DNA of 64,000 bases from Paragonimus westermani (GCA_008508345.1 QNGE01001333.1:69621-133620); one strand, 5' to 3'; shown: positions 13,401 through 25,078, counted from the first letter of the stretch. Notes: generated by a model from the letters alone, not told the origin. Translations and numbers: made by a program.

Positions 13401-16400
13401 TCGGTCCGGTTGTTTGATTGAGAGTTGCCAGTATCTGGCGTTCTGCAGCTTGTCGAAAATCTCCGCCACCGACGGGACTGCTACCACTTTATTGATCTTT
13501 CTCTCGTTCAGCCGCCTGAAATCGACACAGAATCGAAATTTACCGTTAGGTTTCTTCACCAACAAGACAGGAGAGTTGAACAGGCTATCGGCCTTCTCGG
13601 TGATTCCTTTCTTCAACATGCCCTTCACTTGTCGTTCAACTTCCGGCTGCAAGTGTATTGGAATTCTTCGGGGTCCGAATGGCCGAAATCGCTTCGATTC
13701 GATGGGGATTTCGTGTTATACCCAGTCACAATAGCCATGCGGGTCCTGATACGTAGTGAACAATCCCTGAAACTTGCATATCACTTCGTTCAGCAGCTGA
13801 TTGTCACAAGTTAGCATTGCTCTGGGTACGTTCATTTTTATCTGTCCAAACTGGGTTTTGCGCTTTCTCACTAGTGGAACCACCCCATACTTCGTTACCA
13901 GTTTATCATGCTTCAAATCAATCACGGCTTCAACGCGGTCAAGAAAATCCGCCCCCAAATAGTCTGACGTGCGTCGGGGCCAATGACAAACGGTTGTTTG
14001 ACCACGTGACATCGATTCGAACAACATATTCTGTGAGACCATCAACTTCCAGAGTAGACCCATCAACCGTTCGGAATACCATCGCACACGGCCACACAAT
14101 CTTTCCTGACCCCGGCCCAATCAATGAAATCGCGGCCCCAGTGTCAATCAAACAGTACGCCAATTTACCATCGACTTCTAACCTAGCCTGAACCGCTGTC
14201 TTATCAACCGCCCCTATCACCGGATCCCCATTCCCAAACAAAGAACAATCGACAAATCGTTTATTAGCGTACGACCTTTTCTTGCCGAGTGGGNGGGACT
14301 AGAAACAAAAACACTCATTTGCACACCGCACTCTTCTGAGGACACTCCAGTCTCTTTGGACACCATATCTCAGTTACGTCATGCGGCGACAGCCAGTAAA
14401 TGTCATTCTGCCTTCCAACGATCCTTCCCATATGTCTCCCGTATTTATCCCGCGATCATTTCGATCCATGCGGCTACTGAATATTGGTGTGAGTAGTATG
14501 GTGCGACCGTCTATTCTCACCACAGTAGCACATTACACGAAAAGGCTTGCCTTAAGTTGGCAGAAAGCTGGCTGACTTACTTACTTACTTGAATTAGTTC
14601 ATAAAAGGTCGGAACTACATGTACTTGAGTGTCTCACTCGAAATAACCATTTTGTGATTATCAGAAATTAAGGTGGCTCGAAAGGACCGTGATGGACTTC
14701 CAGAAAAGCATATTTTCAGCCGCAAAATTCATGGGGAAGTACGCTTCCGTTACTTTCTAACCTCCACATATCCTATCCTATATGGCTCAGCTGCCACAAG
14801 TATCCCTATGAAAACGCGCACTTTACTGAGTCCCAAACCCAATTGTAAGAGACACAGGTGTGAACAACACCGTATACGGCTGAACACATTTTGTGTGCAC
14901 CATACCTTATTCCAGTTCAGGAGTGGAGTGTCCACATGACCAACCATAAAATGCTTGCAGTAGTCAGTCAAGGCATTGAAACTACACGGTGTTAGTTCCA
15001 CCTTTTCCGTTCTAAGGTATCTCAACATCACTTTCGCGTGCCTTTATATCCCTTCCACCCGATTCCATGTCAGTTTGAGATGACCCAATAGGTTCTTCTG
15101 GGAATGCCCAGTTTTAACGGCTCATAGTGGCGTAATGGGGAATAAGGCAGAAAGCGATACATCATGCAGATGCATCAATGCTGAGTGCATGGGCATGCAT
15201 TAACAAACGTCCTAGCGCAGTCAGGTCAGCAAATGCGAGCTGCACACACATGCCACATGGCCAATAGACAGAAAGAGAATGTTTGCTCTGTCTGAATCAC
15301 TGACCTCCTCCGCATCTCCCCAGTACGTTCTGACTACCTTGGTCCACTGAATTCTTTTAGCCCCACTCGGTTAGAAGTTCGTTAGGATGCGCTCCAGTTC
15401 AGTGTTTGGACTACGTTGTGAGGTATCTGCTTCCAGTCTCTGTTCCAATGAGGCTACACCAGCCGCTTAATTTGAAAGGCTCTAGTGATTCTAGTAGGGC
15501 ACTAATCGAGAAGATTCTTGGGTCATCTTATGATAACAATGAATCAACTAGAACGATATCGAAACGTATAAATGGCGATGGTACAGACCCAAAATCCTCA
15601 CAGTTTTCTGAATAGTTCTTACAGCTCCGGTTCACTCACTTCTTCATCTATCCTATAATACTTTTCTGATTATGTTGTTTATATAAGATAGAAGTTGCCG
15701 CTTAGTACAGTTGTATTACGCTTACTTGATGGATAGGTACCGTTCATCTCAGGGTTGGCAGTCCATCAAATAGAAGTTTTCATACTGTTACATAAATATT
15801 ACCGCCACGAATCACGTTCAGGCAGTATTCAGCGGAGAGTTTCAAACAGGAAAGAAACTGGCCAAGGCAAACTGTTGAGTCGGTTCGAATTAATGAAAAC
15901 ATGGGCGTAAATTATAGGTAGAACGTGGAATAAATTTCAAGTTCCCATGGCAACAGCAATAAACACCGTCAGTTTGCTCAGAGAATAATAAAAATGGAGT
16001 CTGGAGGACATTTTTAGAGTACCCAGCTGGGAATGTTTAACTGAATGTAAAGGCTGCAATAATCTGAGTATTGTTCAATTCGTGGCAAACAGTGCCCTTG
16101 ACTACCCAACTTTAACGCAAGTTCAACCGTACCCCTCTGTAAAATTGTGCGTGTACACTATCTGTACGGAAACTATTAGCAATTTACGTGCATTTACCAG
16201 AAATGTTACGAAGCAATCGGACAACTCTCATTCGAAGCTATGAACTGAAGGTAGGTTTTTGAATGGGAGTTGTAAAAATGTAATGTGCAGAAAAACATAC
16301 TGAAAAGCACAAAGTTTATAGAAAAACGAAAGGAACAGACCCGACAGAATACACGACCACCCAATGTACTACGCCTCAACAAGGGAGTTGCACAATGTGT

Positions 16401-19400
16401 TTGCCCTTTCGCTTCAGCGTTTTTGATGAGCATTCGTAGTATTATGTGAATCAAATAGTTCATGTTCGAGTTACAATACTCTCCAATTCAGTATTACTGC
16501 TAATTACCTTCACACATTGGATGTGTTACCAAGCCTTTCGTTTCTTCGCAGTTGATCCGAAAATCAAATCTCGTGGAAAAATGACCACGCTCTGACAGTA
16601 TACAATGCGTGGCTTTTGGCTTTATCGTGATAGAAATCTTCTGTTTCATTGCTAGCATGTGAAAGGTGTTCAGGCCTCCAAAAATAAAAATCGGAGACTC
16701 GATTGCCATTTATCATTGTTAGTCCGTTCACTTAAAGACTGGCAGTTCTCTCTACAATCAGCTAGTGTTTAGTGACAATGTGTTTGACGAACCGTAGTTT
16801 CTCTTTCTCAAGAGCATACTGGCAGTGTCCTTGTACAAAAGGTTCACTCGAATCGTCACTTGTTCCATCAGCGAAACGAACGAAATGTCAATAAATTCAG
16901 GGAATATTTGTTTCGTTTCCTTACGAACCAGGCTACAACTCTCTCTGAATCAGTAACTTACTGTTTGTCTTCTCACGGTTTATTTACAGATAATTACTGC
17001 TTTATTTTCGCAGTTGCTTTGAAATCACGTTCAATTGTCAACTCTCTTGAGATCTGCGAACTAGATGAGAAGTGTGTAATTTATTTTGTTTCCATACACT
17101 TCTTTGTCCTGTTTCTGTTCGCTGTGCACCGTTTCACTTGGTCTTCTCAAGTAGATCGAAACAGTTTCCCCAGGCCTCTTGAGCTTTTTCGAAACGATCC
17201 TGTCAGAGAAGTTGCCAGTTTTCTGACAAAATTGTATGGCATGAAGATTTACAAGTTATCTTTGTCAGTAACCATTATTATTGCCATGGTCATGTACCCC
17301 TCCGATCTTCACCAACACCCTCAGTCGTCGTGACTGTGGCTGCCATTCCGACTACATGCTTACTCTGCACTGTCTAGACTTTTGTCTGGTCCATTCCTTT
17401 GACCTTGCTTTATTGGTAGTCGCAAACCCTATGAATGGGAACGGGTTTGTGATCATGTTGTCTTCGGTTGAGCGACACGAAGAGGCGCTGTTTGAAGGCC
17501 ATTCTTTTTCCTGTGTTCATGCGTTAGACTCGGGTGGGTGGTTTGGCCTGGAAGAGACTAAGTGACCGCGCATACTCCGTAGTCCGTCGTTCCTTACCGT
17601 TATCCGCCGTTTCATTAACCGTTATTCTGTTATCCCTTTACACGATTGTAGGCCGTAGATCTAGTCACAACAGACCCGTTCACCATGAATTGAAGTAACA
17701 TGCACGGAACACATGAAAAGTGGTCCTTTGATACAAAACAGTGGTTTCACGTTCAAGATGTTGACGAAGTGCTCAAGCATTCGCAGAGTTGACCGCGTGA
17801 TGCCTATCCAGTTCACAAATTAATCAAAGCCTAACCGACGCGCAGACATCGGACCTAGGCTTCAGTCTGATAGCATCGTGGTAACTTTGTTTAAGTTGAC
17901 TAATTTATCCTGCCCACTGACCCTATTTCCATGTACAGATAACTTGCTAAGAATGCTAGGCAAACGACACTCCACCAACCGCTTTCCAGTGAGAGTTTTG
18001 TTTGCCATGAACAGTGCTAAGAAAGGAAGATCGGACCCAACGATTCGGGGTAATCCACTCAGTGACGCGTATTTAACAATCCGAGTAACACTGTTTCATA
18101 TAGCCGGATGAACAAAGGTTTCTTCTAAGTCGGAAAATATCGGAAAAGTCTATCGAACTGGCTGTAATTTCTTCGGTACTGTTAAAATAAATGCAATCAA
18201 AATGCTTTCTAGCCTTGGATCCGAATTAACCAGGCACACAAATTATCGGGCGAGAAAGAGTTCAGAATGTAGCTGCCCGAAATTACTTCGCAAAGTTCAC
18301 CTAACCAATCACAGATGGACTCATTGAAACACTCACGTATAATCGAAGGTTAGGGCACGTCAAACAATGTCAAACAAGAAATTCTCAGCAAATAAGAGAT
18401 GAGAGTTACAAACAAGAAGAAAACAGACATACAAACAAGTTATCAGGATTGTTCGTTGAACATAACAGAAACAGAGAGTCATATTTTGGACTGAATTTCC
18501 ACAAAAAAACCAAACAACATTCGATGAACCCAACATTCAAAATGCCATCAAACACTGAATGCCAAACGTGTTACAAAAACTGTGCAGAATTCAACAAGAA
18601 AAGATGGGATAAAGTGATTATGTTGAGGTGGGATCTACATCATGTATGTGTTAGGTTTTGAAGAATGGACCGACAGTTGGCGATAATCACTGGCATATAC
18701 CTATATATGTGTGTATAGAAATAACTGGCGCAATAAAAAACTTTCAAATTTTGTCACTTATATTACGTACAAATGAGGCCGTATGTATCACAAAATCAGA
18801 GTTAACTAGTTTTGTTCGGCATTACTTCAATGTTTTTGAAGCCATTTTTTCGTGATCCTCCCACTTGAAAATGAAACGGTTCAACCGAAAAATGTGCCAT
18901 GAAAATCGAAATACGGTGATACGTTTTTGAGTGGACCAAACTTCAATTGTGCAATACCTATTATTAGTCAGTATGCGAGGGCGTCTGTTATAAACTGGGC
19001 AAAATTGGACACATCTGTTTTGCATACAAGGAAAACTACAGTAGGAATAGTGCGTTCAATTTTCACTTGTCTGTTTCACTAGCATTAACTGCAACCAAGT
19101 TGATATGCCTTTCGTGTAACCGTGTGATGCGTTTGTTGCCCTAATCATGACATACTGAACTTCCTCACGGTAGCTAGTCAGTACTAAATGTTTTTTGAAC
19201 CAGCGCTTTACGACCATTATATGGCGGATAAGCCACTTTTTGTGTCTAGTTTTTCGATGAGTTGACACCAGCAATTAAATACAAGGACAGTGGGAATAGT
19301 AGAGACTTTAATCTGGCAGGAGATATGCACAATACTTCTCAAGCATATCTGTCGTTCAGGATGCGCATCAGTATGCCCTGATGTGTTAAGCAAGGTTAGA

Positions 19401-22400
19401 GTAAACTAGGTGAGTTGTGATTAACAACACGTTTCAGGTCATAGTTAACCATGACACTGATGTTGGAAAAAAGGGGGAAGATTTGAAGGACTTACCTCCA
19501 ACTAAGGTATACAACGCGAAAAATGCTCCAATATTACTCACAAACGAGGCTGCAATAATGGAGCTCGTTGTCAGAACAGTCCCGATGATGATTGCAATTC
19601 GGAAGGATACGAAGTCCAGGATGCGATTATATAGAGGTGCTATTGAAATAAAACGAGAGAAGTCTCAAGTGCCGTGCATAAAGATGTAACAAACTAAACA
19701 AGTTAAGAATCGTCGCATTTGGAAACCCTGTGGGGAGGTAAATGCATCAAAACAAACATCTCTTAACCGGACTGCACCATTCGTTGTGCTGATCTTCGTG
19801 GTGAATATGCCTATCAAACTATGGTTTTCTGTATACGGGACACAAGTATACTTTCCAACAAACAGATTGTTGTACCTCGTGTCGTTCATGTGCCTTGCTT
19901 TGATTTATGTAACCACAAGTTTTTTTCGCATATACATAGTGAGAACTTAAACATTAATCCCGTCCAACATCATTACTTTTGTGTCATTATTGGGTTGGAT
20001 TAGGATAACACTGTGCAATGGTCTCGCTTATAACGACAGCCTCCAAGAAACATGGAAATCAGTAGATTTTGAAGATGCTGGTCTTAAGAGACATCTGTAA
20101 AGTTTGGTTCCATTATTTCCGTGTGTTAAGGTGCTCAAAGGAACAGCTTTGTGTGACGCCAAATAGTTAGCTGTTGCTTCACTGTGTTTTTCCCCGTACA
20201 AACACCAATCACTCGTTTCTCAATGATCGCCTTAATCGATCACGTAACCAACTTGTACTGTGGGTTATTCGTTTGTATTAGCCGGCCGATATGCCCTCCT
20301 ACAAATATTCACTGTTTGTTGGCCATCTGCCCGCAGTTAATAATACTTGCTGTTTTTCATTTGTATTAGTTTTAGAAACAGATTAAAAGGTCAGACCTAA
20401 GATATGTCTTCATCCCTCTGTATATATGCATATATATATATATATTCCTGGACCAAGCATGAAACACCGCGAAGAAAGGACTAAGCGTCCTTGTGGCTGC
20501 GCTCATGCAACTTGCCTTGGAAATGTACGTGTGTCAACAGCGCCACATTGACCAGTGTGCAATATTGCCTCGTCGCTCGTGGGTTAGACCCGGTCATGAG
20601 ATGTTAAAGTCAATGACCAGTGTACTGTTAGCTGGTGATATAAACCATGGGTCCGGCGACAGTGAGGCAACAGGGGAATCTTGGTATGATCTATCGTGTT
20701 CGGATGACGATTAAGGCACTCTATGTTGTACCTAAACCTGCTAGATCATGCGGTTCCCAAAATTTCACCGATGAGGTACATAAGTGGTTGGGAAATAAGT
20801 TCGTACAGTCTGTGCAATCCACATAAAATGCTGCATGGACAGCAAGACGTCACAATTTCAGGCACGCTGGCGATCAACTAGTGATGTCCTCAATGGTGAC
20901 TGAGTGCTCAAAGATCTCGGGTCTCCGAATTTCTTTGTGTATTGTAACAGCTGTTGTATACTGTACACTGACGATAGCGACTGGAGTGACATGAATAAAA
21001 ACAAAATCAAGTCACGAGGTTCCAAACAATTGGACACAACTACAAAAAGATGATTACACGCATGTCAGAGACTCTGACTTTCCACAAATGAGAGTCGATA
21101 CTCAGTGCAAAGGTGTGTGTGCGTCCGTGTTGACGTCCTTTAGACAACTTGAGGCATATACCCTTCAATCAATAACATTGTGAAACACCACTCTTATATA
21201 AAGACATTACAAAAGGAGTAAGCAACCTCAGTGTCTCATTGTTGTAGCTTACAACCTGCTTCATTCTTAACAGCTAGGTTTATTTCAGCGTTTTCGCTTC
21301 CCTATCTCATGGACCTGAAGGAGTCGAGAGCCCGACACTTGTTACTGGACAACCCCGAGACCATCGTGCACTCCGTCCACACTGTGTCATAATAGGTTCT
21401 TTTAGCATAAATACAAGTCCATCGTCAAACGAATGCCGGCAACTCGCTAATATTCGACTTGTTGATTTTAACGAAAGCTTAGGCAGATATGCCTGTGATG
21501 AACCATAGATTGAAAACGAGAGGGGCGGATATTTTGAGGTGCACATTTATGATCCATATATACCTTAGTTTTACAAGTTTATCATGTCTCTGGCAGTTTT
21601 ACCTTGTCCAGATAACATTTTCACCTATTCGGACATGGTGCTCTTAGGGGAGAAAACTTTCCAAGAGGAACCACTTGCAAGGGTTATGAAAAGTTTGCAC
21701 AGCGTGCCTCCAGTAACCCTAAAAACTAAAACTACGGTAGACCTTTTGTACAAAAACCCAGAATGCTCACACAATGTCTCCGCGACAAATCAATGAACTG
21801 CATACATTTTTCAGCTAGCTCAAGTGTGATGCACACTAGATTAAAAGAGTTAGACTGAATTAGTTTTGCTTCCTAAACCACCCCAAACCGACGGCTACCG
21901 ACTGCCTGTTGGAGTCTGGAGACGGTGTTCCTCAAGCATGACTTCTCAAATATAGGTGCACAGAAGATACACGAAAAGCTCGTTCTCGAATAGTAACAGC
22001 TGAATAGATTGGCTCAAACTATGTAATTGCACCACGAATTGAGTAGCAGTTGAAGCAGCTTTAAACAGTAATCAACTGGATACCATGAGGTAAAATACGG
22101 TTATTCTTTCGTCTTGTTTTTCACTCATGGTAATTTTATTCTGTTAGCTGAGATCTCATGGGCTTGAATAATCACTGTACAAATTCATAGACTCAGACAG
22201 CTTGCCTGCATCTCAGTCTACGCATAATACTACTGTTGTACGATAGCAAAGGCTGAGTGGAATAGTGACGACTGGGAATTATTTTCCATCTCTCAGTCCA
22301 AACGGTATATAAATATCAATTATATCTACTTGGTCCAGTAGTCCTCCATCCCGTTGTGGTGACTGCACAATTGTCAATGTAACTGATAGCCTTAGTATCT

Positions 22401-22434
22401 CAAGAGGTTGGAGCGAGCCTTCCTCTGACTTCAC

Positions 22435-22480
<46 letters not shown>

Positions 22481-25078
22481 NNNNNNNNNNNNNNNNNNNN
22501 NNNNNNNNNNNNNNNNNNNNNNNNNNNNNNNNNNNNNNNNNNNNNNNNNNNNNNNNNNNNNNNNNNNNNNNNNNNNNNNNNNNNNNNNNNNNNNNNNNNN
22601 NNNNNNNNNNNNNNNNNNNNNNNNNNNNNNNNNNNNNNNNNNNNNNNNNNNNNNNNNNNNNNNNNNNNNNNNNNNNNNNNNNNNNNNNNNNNNNNNNNNN
22701 NNNNNNNNNNNNNNNNNNNNNNNNNNNNNNNNNNNNNNNNNNNNNNNNNNNNNNNNNNNNNNNNNNNNNNNNNNNNNNNNNNNNNNNNNNNNNNNNNNNN
22801 NNNNNNNNNNNNNNNNNNNNNNNNNNNNNNNNNNNNNNNNNNNNNNNNNNNNNNNNNNNNNNNNNNNNNNNNNNNNNNNNNNNNNNNNNNNNNNNNNNNN
22901 NNNNNNNNNNNNNNNNNNNNNNNNNNNNNNNNNNNNNNNNNNNNNNNNNNNNNNNNNNNNNNNNNNNNNNNNNNNNNNNNNNNNNNNNNNNNNNNNNNNN
23001 NNNNNNNNNNNNNNTACTCCAGGTCGGTCAATCTAGCACCAGGAAGAAGCTCAACACCAAGCCCACTGGATTCACGGAGCGCTCCCTCCAGAACGTCGCC
23101 CACGACAAGATTGAACAGGAAGGGGGAAATCGGACACCCTTAACGAACACCACTAGAAGTGATGAACGCCCGAGAGAGTTGTTCATAAACTCACTTCACT
23201 AATAAACACCGGTTCCGATAAAGTGACTCCATTTCACCTAATATGCCACTTTAATTGGATTTCAAGGGACTAATGTCTCCGCTATTAGAAAGAAGCATCT
23301 TTGCCTTCCCCAGATGGAGTTAACTGTCATGAAAGGATATTGTGCAATTTTTCCTTATCACAATGCCAGCCGAAATTGTCTGAAGAGGGCCGCTAGCGTT
23401 GATTCGCATTTACGGTGTTATCCAGCCTTAGCGAATTGCAGTTGTGCGATAGCATGAAGTGTAGTGAAGGAACCACTGCATTACAATGTCTTTTCTGCTT
23501 CTGGGTCTGCATCAACGGGCCAGCTGCTCGAGGTTGAAAAGCACTTACTGGTGGAACTCGACAGACAGTATACTAGGGCGAAGAAGCCGGAATATGTGTG
23601 AGTTAGACGGGGCACACATGCTCACAACCGTAAGTTGGTGGTCTGCGATCAGCTCTTACCTGCCTGAGTGGGTTAAGAGATCCATCAGTGTAGACTTTTA
23701 ACATACCGTTGAATTTCTAGAACTGGGCTTCCCTTCGCACTTTCTCCCCCCACTGCAATTCGACTAGATTCAGCCAGTCTGGACATAGAAAGATATGTCA
23801 GAAAAACCCCCTTGAAGCACCTTAATTGGATATCGTGATACGAAAGAGTGATCTTGGCATATTCGAAAGTGTCATCCGAATTAAAGGATGAACGGAATGC
23901 GCTGTTTGTTCCTTTTTAGAGTTTCTTATGGGTTTTCAAGCAGTTAATTTGTTTGCGTACTGTTGCAATCCGACCAGGATTTATCGGCCACGTGTTCACT
24001 ACTGCTTAGTGTTATGTGACTGCGTAACATACGCATTCGTATTGTGTTCGCATCATTTCTCAGTGCTTTCTGTTAAGAATTTACACAGTTTCGTGTAACT
24101 TCACATCTGTGAGGTACATCAAGCAGGCGGTAGAATCCCATGAATCACAGAAGCATCCGTTTTTAATTCGAAATCAAGATCAACGGATATTTTAACAAAA
24201 ATTGTGTGTAAGGATGGCCATTCAGATAAATAAAATGTGCACGATTTGTATGGGTATATGCGTTTTTTTGTACGGTTGTTCGCGTCAAAATTCTATACCC
24301 ATAGGACAAAGGATGGGTTGTCAATGCAGTCGGGGTTAGGTACTTCTCACTCGTGTAAAATCACCTATTACAATTCATTCAGATAAAAACATGAAAGTAG
24401 TTTTAGTAAACCAGGACGCTTGCAGCAGCTGTTTTCGTCTAGAATGGAACAAAATCACGAGATGGATCGTAATTATGCTGGTACGTGCACAACCTCGTAG
24501 CTTTTCTACATAAACTGACCTGTCATTCTCTCAAATGTAACTCATTAATAGTACATGTGGTGACTAAACGAATGAACAGTTGAACAATTACAGGACGACA
24601 GACCTTACCAGTTCAGAATGCCAGAATTAATTCACTAGAAAATCTGGCTTATTTTATTCGTATCTATATTTCAGCCATTGAAACCATGAGAGCACTCCAG
24701 ACAGCCAATCCCGTTTGCTCCTCCTTTGTCGATTACTAAAACGCTGGGCAGCACGATGTTTAGGAACATTATAGCAAGAGCAAAACAAACCCATTACGAA
24801 TTGTCCGCTTAAGTGTGGACATCGAGAATCCGTAAAGTGTGAAACAAGCACACTGACCTACCCAAACAAAATGTCATGGCGAATTGACCAGTAACCAGCC
24901 AAGACACAACACTGATAGGTTGTTCCGTCATTTCCATCAGTGCTGGATAAAATAGTGCGCCACAATTGAGGATTCCGTAATGCATTCCCAAAACGACACA
25001 AGTGAAAATAGCCACCGTCCAAGCTGGGCCACGATCAATCGCTTTTTGACGTGCACTCATAAGTGATCTCCTGTCCAT
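1259..25078 (-). CDS. SLC16/MCT-like major facilitator transporter (4 exons)
   Basis: Exons 25078-24862, 19639-19496, 3878-1926 and 1479-1259 join in frame to 844 residues plus stop; all introns are GT-AG. The protein is an integral membrane carrier of the MFS, closest in pattern to the SLC16 monocarboxylate transporters. The TM1 entry DRGPAW matches the family's DGGWGW-like motif, and the TM5 stretch around 138-160 (YFEIYRTLALAVCTSGAGLG) matches the second family signature. TM1-6 fall at about 19-195, then a hydrophilic loop of about 415 residues (200-615), then TM7-12. In TM8 the Arg matching MCT1 Arg306 is kept (Arg676), but the position of Asp302 is Ser672, so proton-coupled lactate transport cannot be assumed. 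The Met at 25078 was chosen because an in-frame stop lies just upstream; that stop sits in a possible 3' splice site, so a 5' UTR exon is likely. Substrate unknown. Confidence 0.88.
1926..3878 (-). CDS. transporter exon 3 (TM4 end to TM11, long loop)
   Basis: The 1953-nt exon is open throughout. It starts after TTTTCCTTGTTTTCAG and ends before the donor GTCAGT. It encodes TM5, TM6, the whole central loop and TM7-11. A loop of about 415 residues in a single exon is much longer than in vertebrate MCTs (known for the family). It is acidic and serine-rich with no recognised domain. Confidence 0.88.
3925..5679. other. intron 2 of transporter, nothing recognised
   Basis: AT-rich intronic sequence with scattered short open frames only. 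I see no repeat family here. Confidence 0.5.
5680..5884 (-). repeat. tRNA-derived SINE, family A, copy 1
   Basis: Read on the minus strand, it starts TGGCGCAGTGGTTAACACGG, followed by a B-box-like GGAGTTCAACTCCC, then a unique tail shared with the copies at 34880-35085 and 41184-41372. The A/B-box layout is that of an RNA polymerase III SINE. Confidence 0.65.
6284..8390 (-). mobile_element. degenerate Ty3/gypsy pol (RT remnant, RNase H, integrase)
   Basis: Minus-strand fragments in shifting frames follow the order of a gypsy pol. There is an RT-entry-like piece (8385-8116), the RT/RNase H connection with SREQEAFEKTKELMIKASMLT-type sequence near 7,800-7,900, and an RNase H piece with LAVALAIQHFSDN (about 7,600-7,675). 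An integrase core follows with NRTHLSSIEFQ then TSPYHSKSNWKTE (about 6,750-6,900), then NTPQDI..SVEGLFRRTSRTL (about 6,600-6,700), typical after the core. A tail at 6284-6466 resembles the integrase C-terminal domain. Many stops and shifts show it is dead. No flanking LTRs were found. The RT core itself is barely readable. Confidence 0.55.
8457..8652 (+). CDS. exon-intron-exon module, copy 1 (unknown small protein)
   Basis: Exon 8457-8500 begins ATGGCTGCTGCTGCG and encodes a hydrophobic leader (MAAAALFASFWFFI). A 64-nt intron (GTAAGTCAC...TTTCTAG, 8501-8564) follows. Exon 8565-8652 then reads in frame DYRDYWDSYIGRTLSPDFST and ends LHKVGLQV-stop, for a 43-residue product. A similar pair of exons, with the same intron length and peptide pattern, occurs at 63800-64000, and a decayed copy at 63370-63545. 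It lies antisense within intron 2 of the transporter. I recognise no family. It may be a spliced gene, an exon of a larger gene or part of a repeat. Confidence 0.35.
9295..9410 (-). repeat. tRNA-like SINE, family B, copy 1
   Basis: On the minus strand an A box GTAGCTCAGCTGGTAGAGCGC and a B box CGTTCGAATCCGG are clear. Most of the acceptor stem can still pair, but the anticodon arm cannot form and the spacing is too long for a working tRNA. Shared upstream bases (GTGGGAT.TCCTAGCT) link it to copy 2. Confidence 0.6.
9580..9712 (+). repeat. tRNA-like SINE, family B, copy 2
   Basis: It carries GTAGCTCTGCTGGTAGAGCGC and TAGTTCGAATTCAG, followed by a shared tail TTTTCACAGTTGGGT. It faces away from copy 1, so the two form an inverted pair. 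Confidence 0.6.
10030..10133 (-). repeat. tRNA-like SINE, family B, copy 3
   Basis: On the minus strand it has a degenerate A box (GTAGCTCATCTGATAGAGTGC), a B box TGGTTCGAATCTAG and the tail TTTTCACAGGTGGGTCTCAT. It abuts copy 4 in inverted orientation. Confidence 0.55.
10139..10222 (+). repeat. tRNA-like SINE, family B, copy 4 (5' truncated)
   Basis: It lacks the A box but keeps GATTCGAATTCAG and the tail TGTTCACAGTTGGGTCTCAT. With copy 3 it forms a near-perfect hairpin with arms of about 85-90 bp. Confidence 0.55.
10223..12626. other. intronic, mostly unassigned
   Basis: It contains a TA repeat (10927-10950). A stretch at about 11,540-11,880 ends with AATAAA and then TTATCAGAGCTGG, which resembles an LTR end followed by a primer-binding site. 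No second copy supports that, so it is not called. Confidence 0.35.
10927..10950. repeat. TA microsatellite
   Basis: Alternating TA run with one G interruption. Confidence 0.9.
12627..14290 (-). mobile_element. degenerate Ty3/gypsy pol (protease, RT, RNase H)
   Basis: On the minus strand the order is protease (CLIDTGAAISLIG, about 14,130-14,170), a linker, then RT (13652-13158) with FRFCVDFRRLNERK, VPFGLSGAPFTF and YGDD in place of the usual YxDD. Next comes the thumb/connection (FLGRVGFYSRFI, SQKATQAFVEIQRLM) and RNase H (FIVATDASDVGIGAVLKQED, about 12,800-12,860). The RT has an internal deletion: the LDL-containing motif A between LQNARY and YWQ is missing. Frameshifts and stops interrupt it from 13,157 down. 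No integrase follows. The motif order resembles CsRn1-type gypsy elements of flukes, but I cannot confirm the clade without alignment. Confidence 0.85.
14294..14294. other. single ambiguous base (N)
   Basis: One N inside the gypsy remnant. Confidence 1.
14300..14575 (-). mobile_element. possible gag end of the adjacent gypsy remnant
   Basis: Minus-strand shards CYCGENRRSHHTTHT and IWCPKRLECPQKSAVCK look like the Cys/His nucleocapsid region expected just before the protease. They are in different frames, so the call is weak. Confidence 0.3.
14576..19495. other. remainder of transporter intron 2
   Basis: No confident gene. A 157-codon plus-strand frame at 16860-17333 starts at TTG and resembles nothing known to me; it is at the upper end of what chance allows. 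A slightly GC-richer stretch at 17,330-17,690 could be old repeat. Confidence 0.4.
19496..19639 (-). CDS. transporter exon 2 (TM3-TM4)
   Basis: This 144-nt exon has acceptor TTTTATTTCAATAG and donor GTAAGTCC. It encodes APLYNRILDFVSFRIAIIIG and the next membrane span, ending with the first base of a Gly codon. Its phase fits exons 1 and 3. Confidence 0.87.
19640..22434. other. transporter intron 1, no gene seen
   Basis: AT-rich, with a TA/CA microsatellite at 20421-20446. Only short chance frames were seen. Confidence 0.5.
20421..20446. repeat. TA-rich microsatellite
   Basis: TATATATGCA followed by (TA)n. Confidence 0.9.
22435..22480. repeat. (CAT)n microsatellite at gap edge
   Basis: About 15 CAT/TCA units run directly into the N gap. 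On the minus strand this is (ATG)n, the kind of simple-repeat tail found at the 3' end of RTE LINEs, and an RTE reverse transcriptase fragment lies on that strand on the other side of the gap. Confidence 0.9.
22481..23014. other. assembly gap (534 N)
   Basis: Unsequenced. It interrupts an RTE-like LINE immediately before its expected YADD motif. Confidence 1.
23015..23185 (-). mobile_element. RTE-type LINE reverse transcriptase fragment
   Basis: The minus strand reads SSGVR-stop-GCPISPFLFN, then VVGDVLEGALRESSGLGVEL and LLPGARLTDLEY. This is the RT motif B region of RTE-clade LINEs, ending at the point where ADD should follow. One in-frame stop shows it is dead. The rest is in the gap or lost. 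Confidence 0.75.
23186..24861. other. transporter intron 1, nothing called
   Basis: 23,380-23,720 is GC-richer and repeat-like on the minus strand, but no motif can be named. The rest is featureless. Confidence 0.4.
24862..25078 (-). CDS. transporter exon 1 (TM1-TM2)
   Basis: It starts at ATGGACAGGAGATC and encodes DRGPAWTVAIFTCVVLG (TM1) and the second span ending FCL. The donor is GTAGGTCAG. The last base opens an Ala codon completed by exon 2. Confidence 0.85.

Noticed and set aside
16860..17333. 157-codon plus-strand open frame
   Set aside because: It starts at TTG, sits in a transporter intron, has no recognisable motif or splice context, and its length is at the edge of chance for this base composition.
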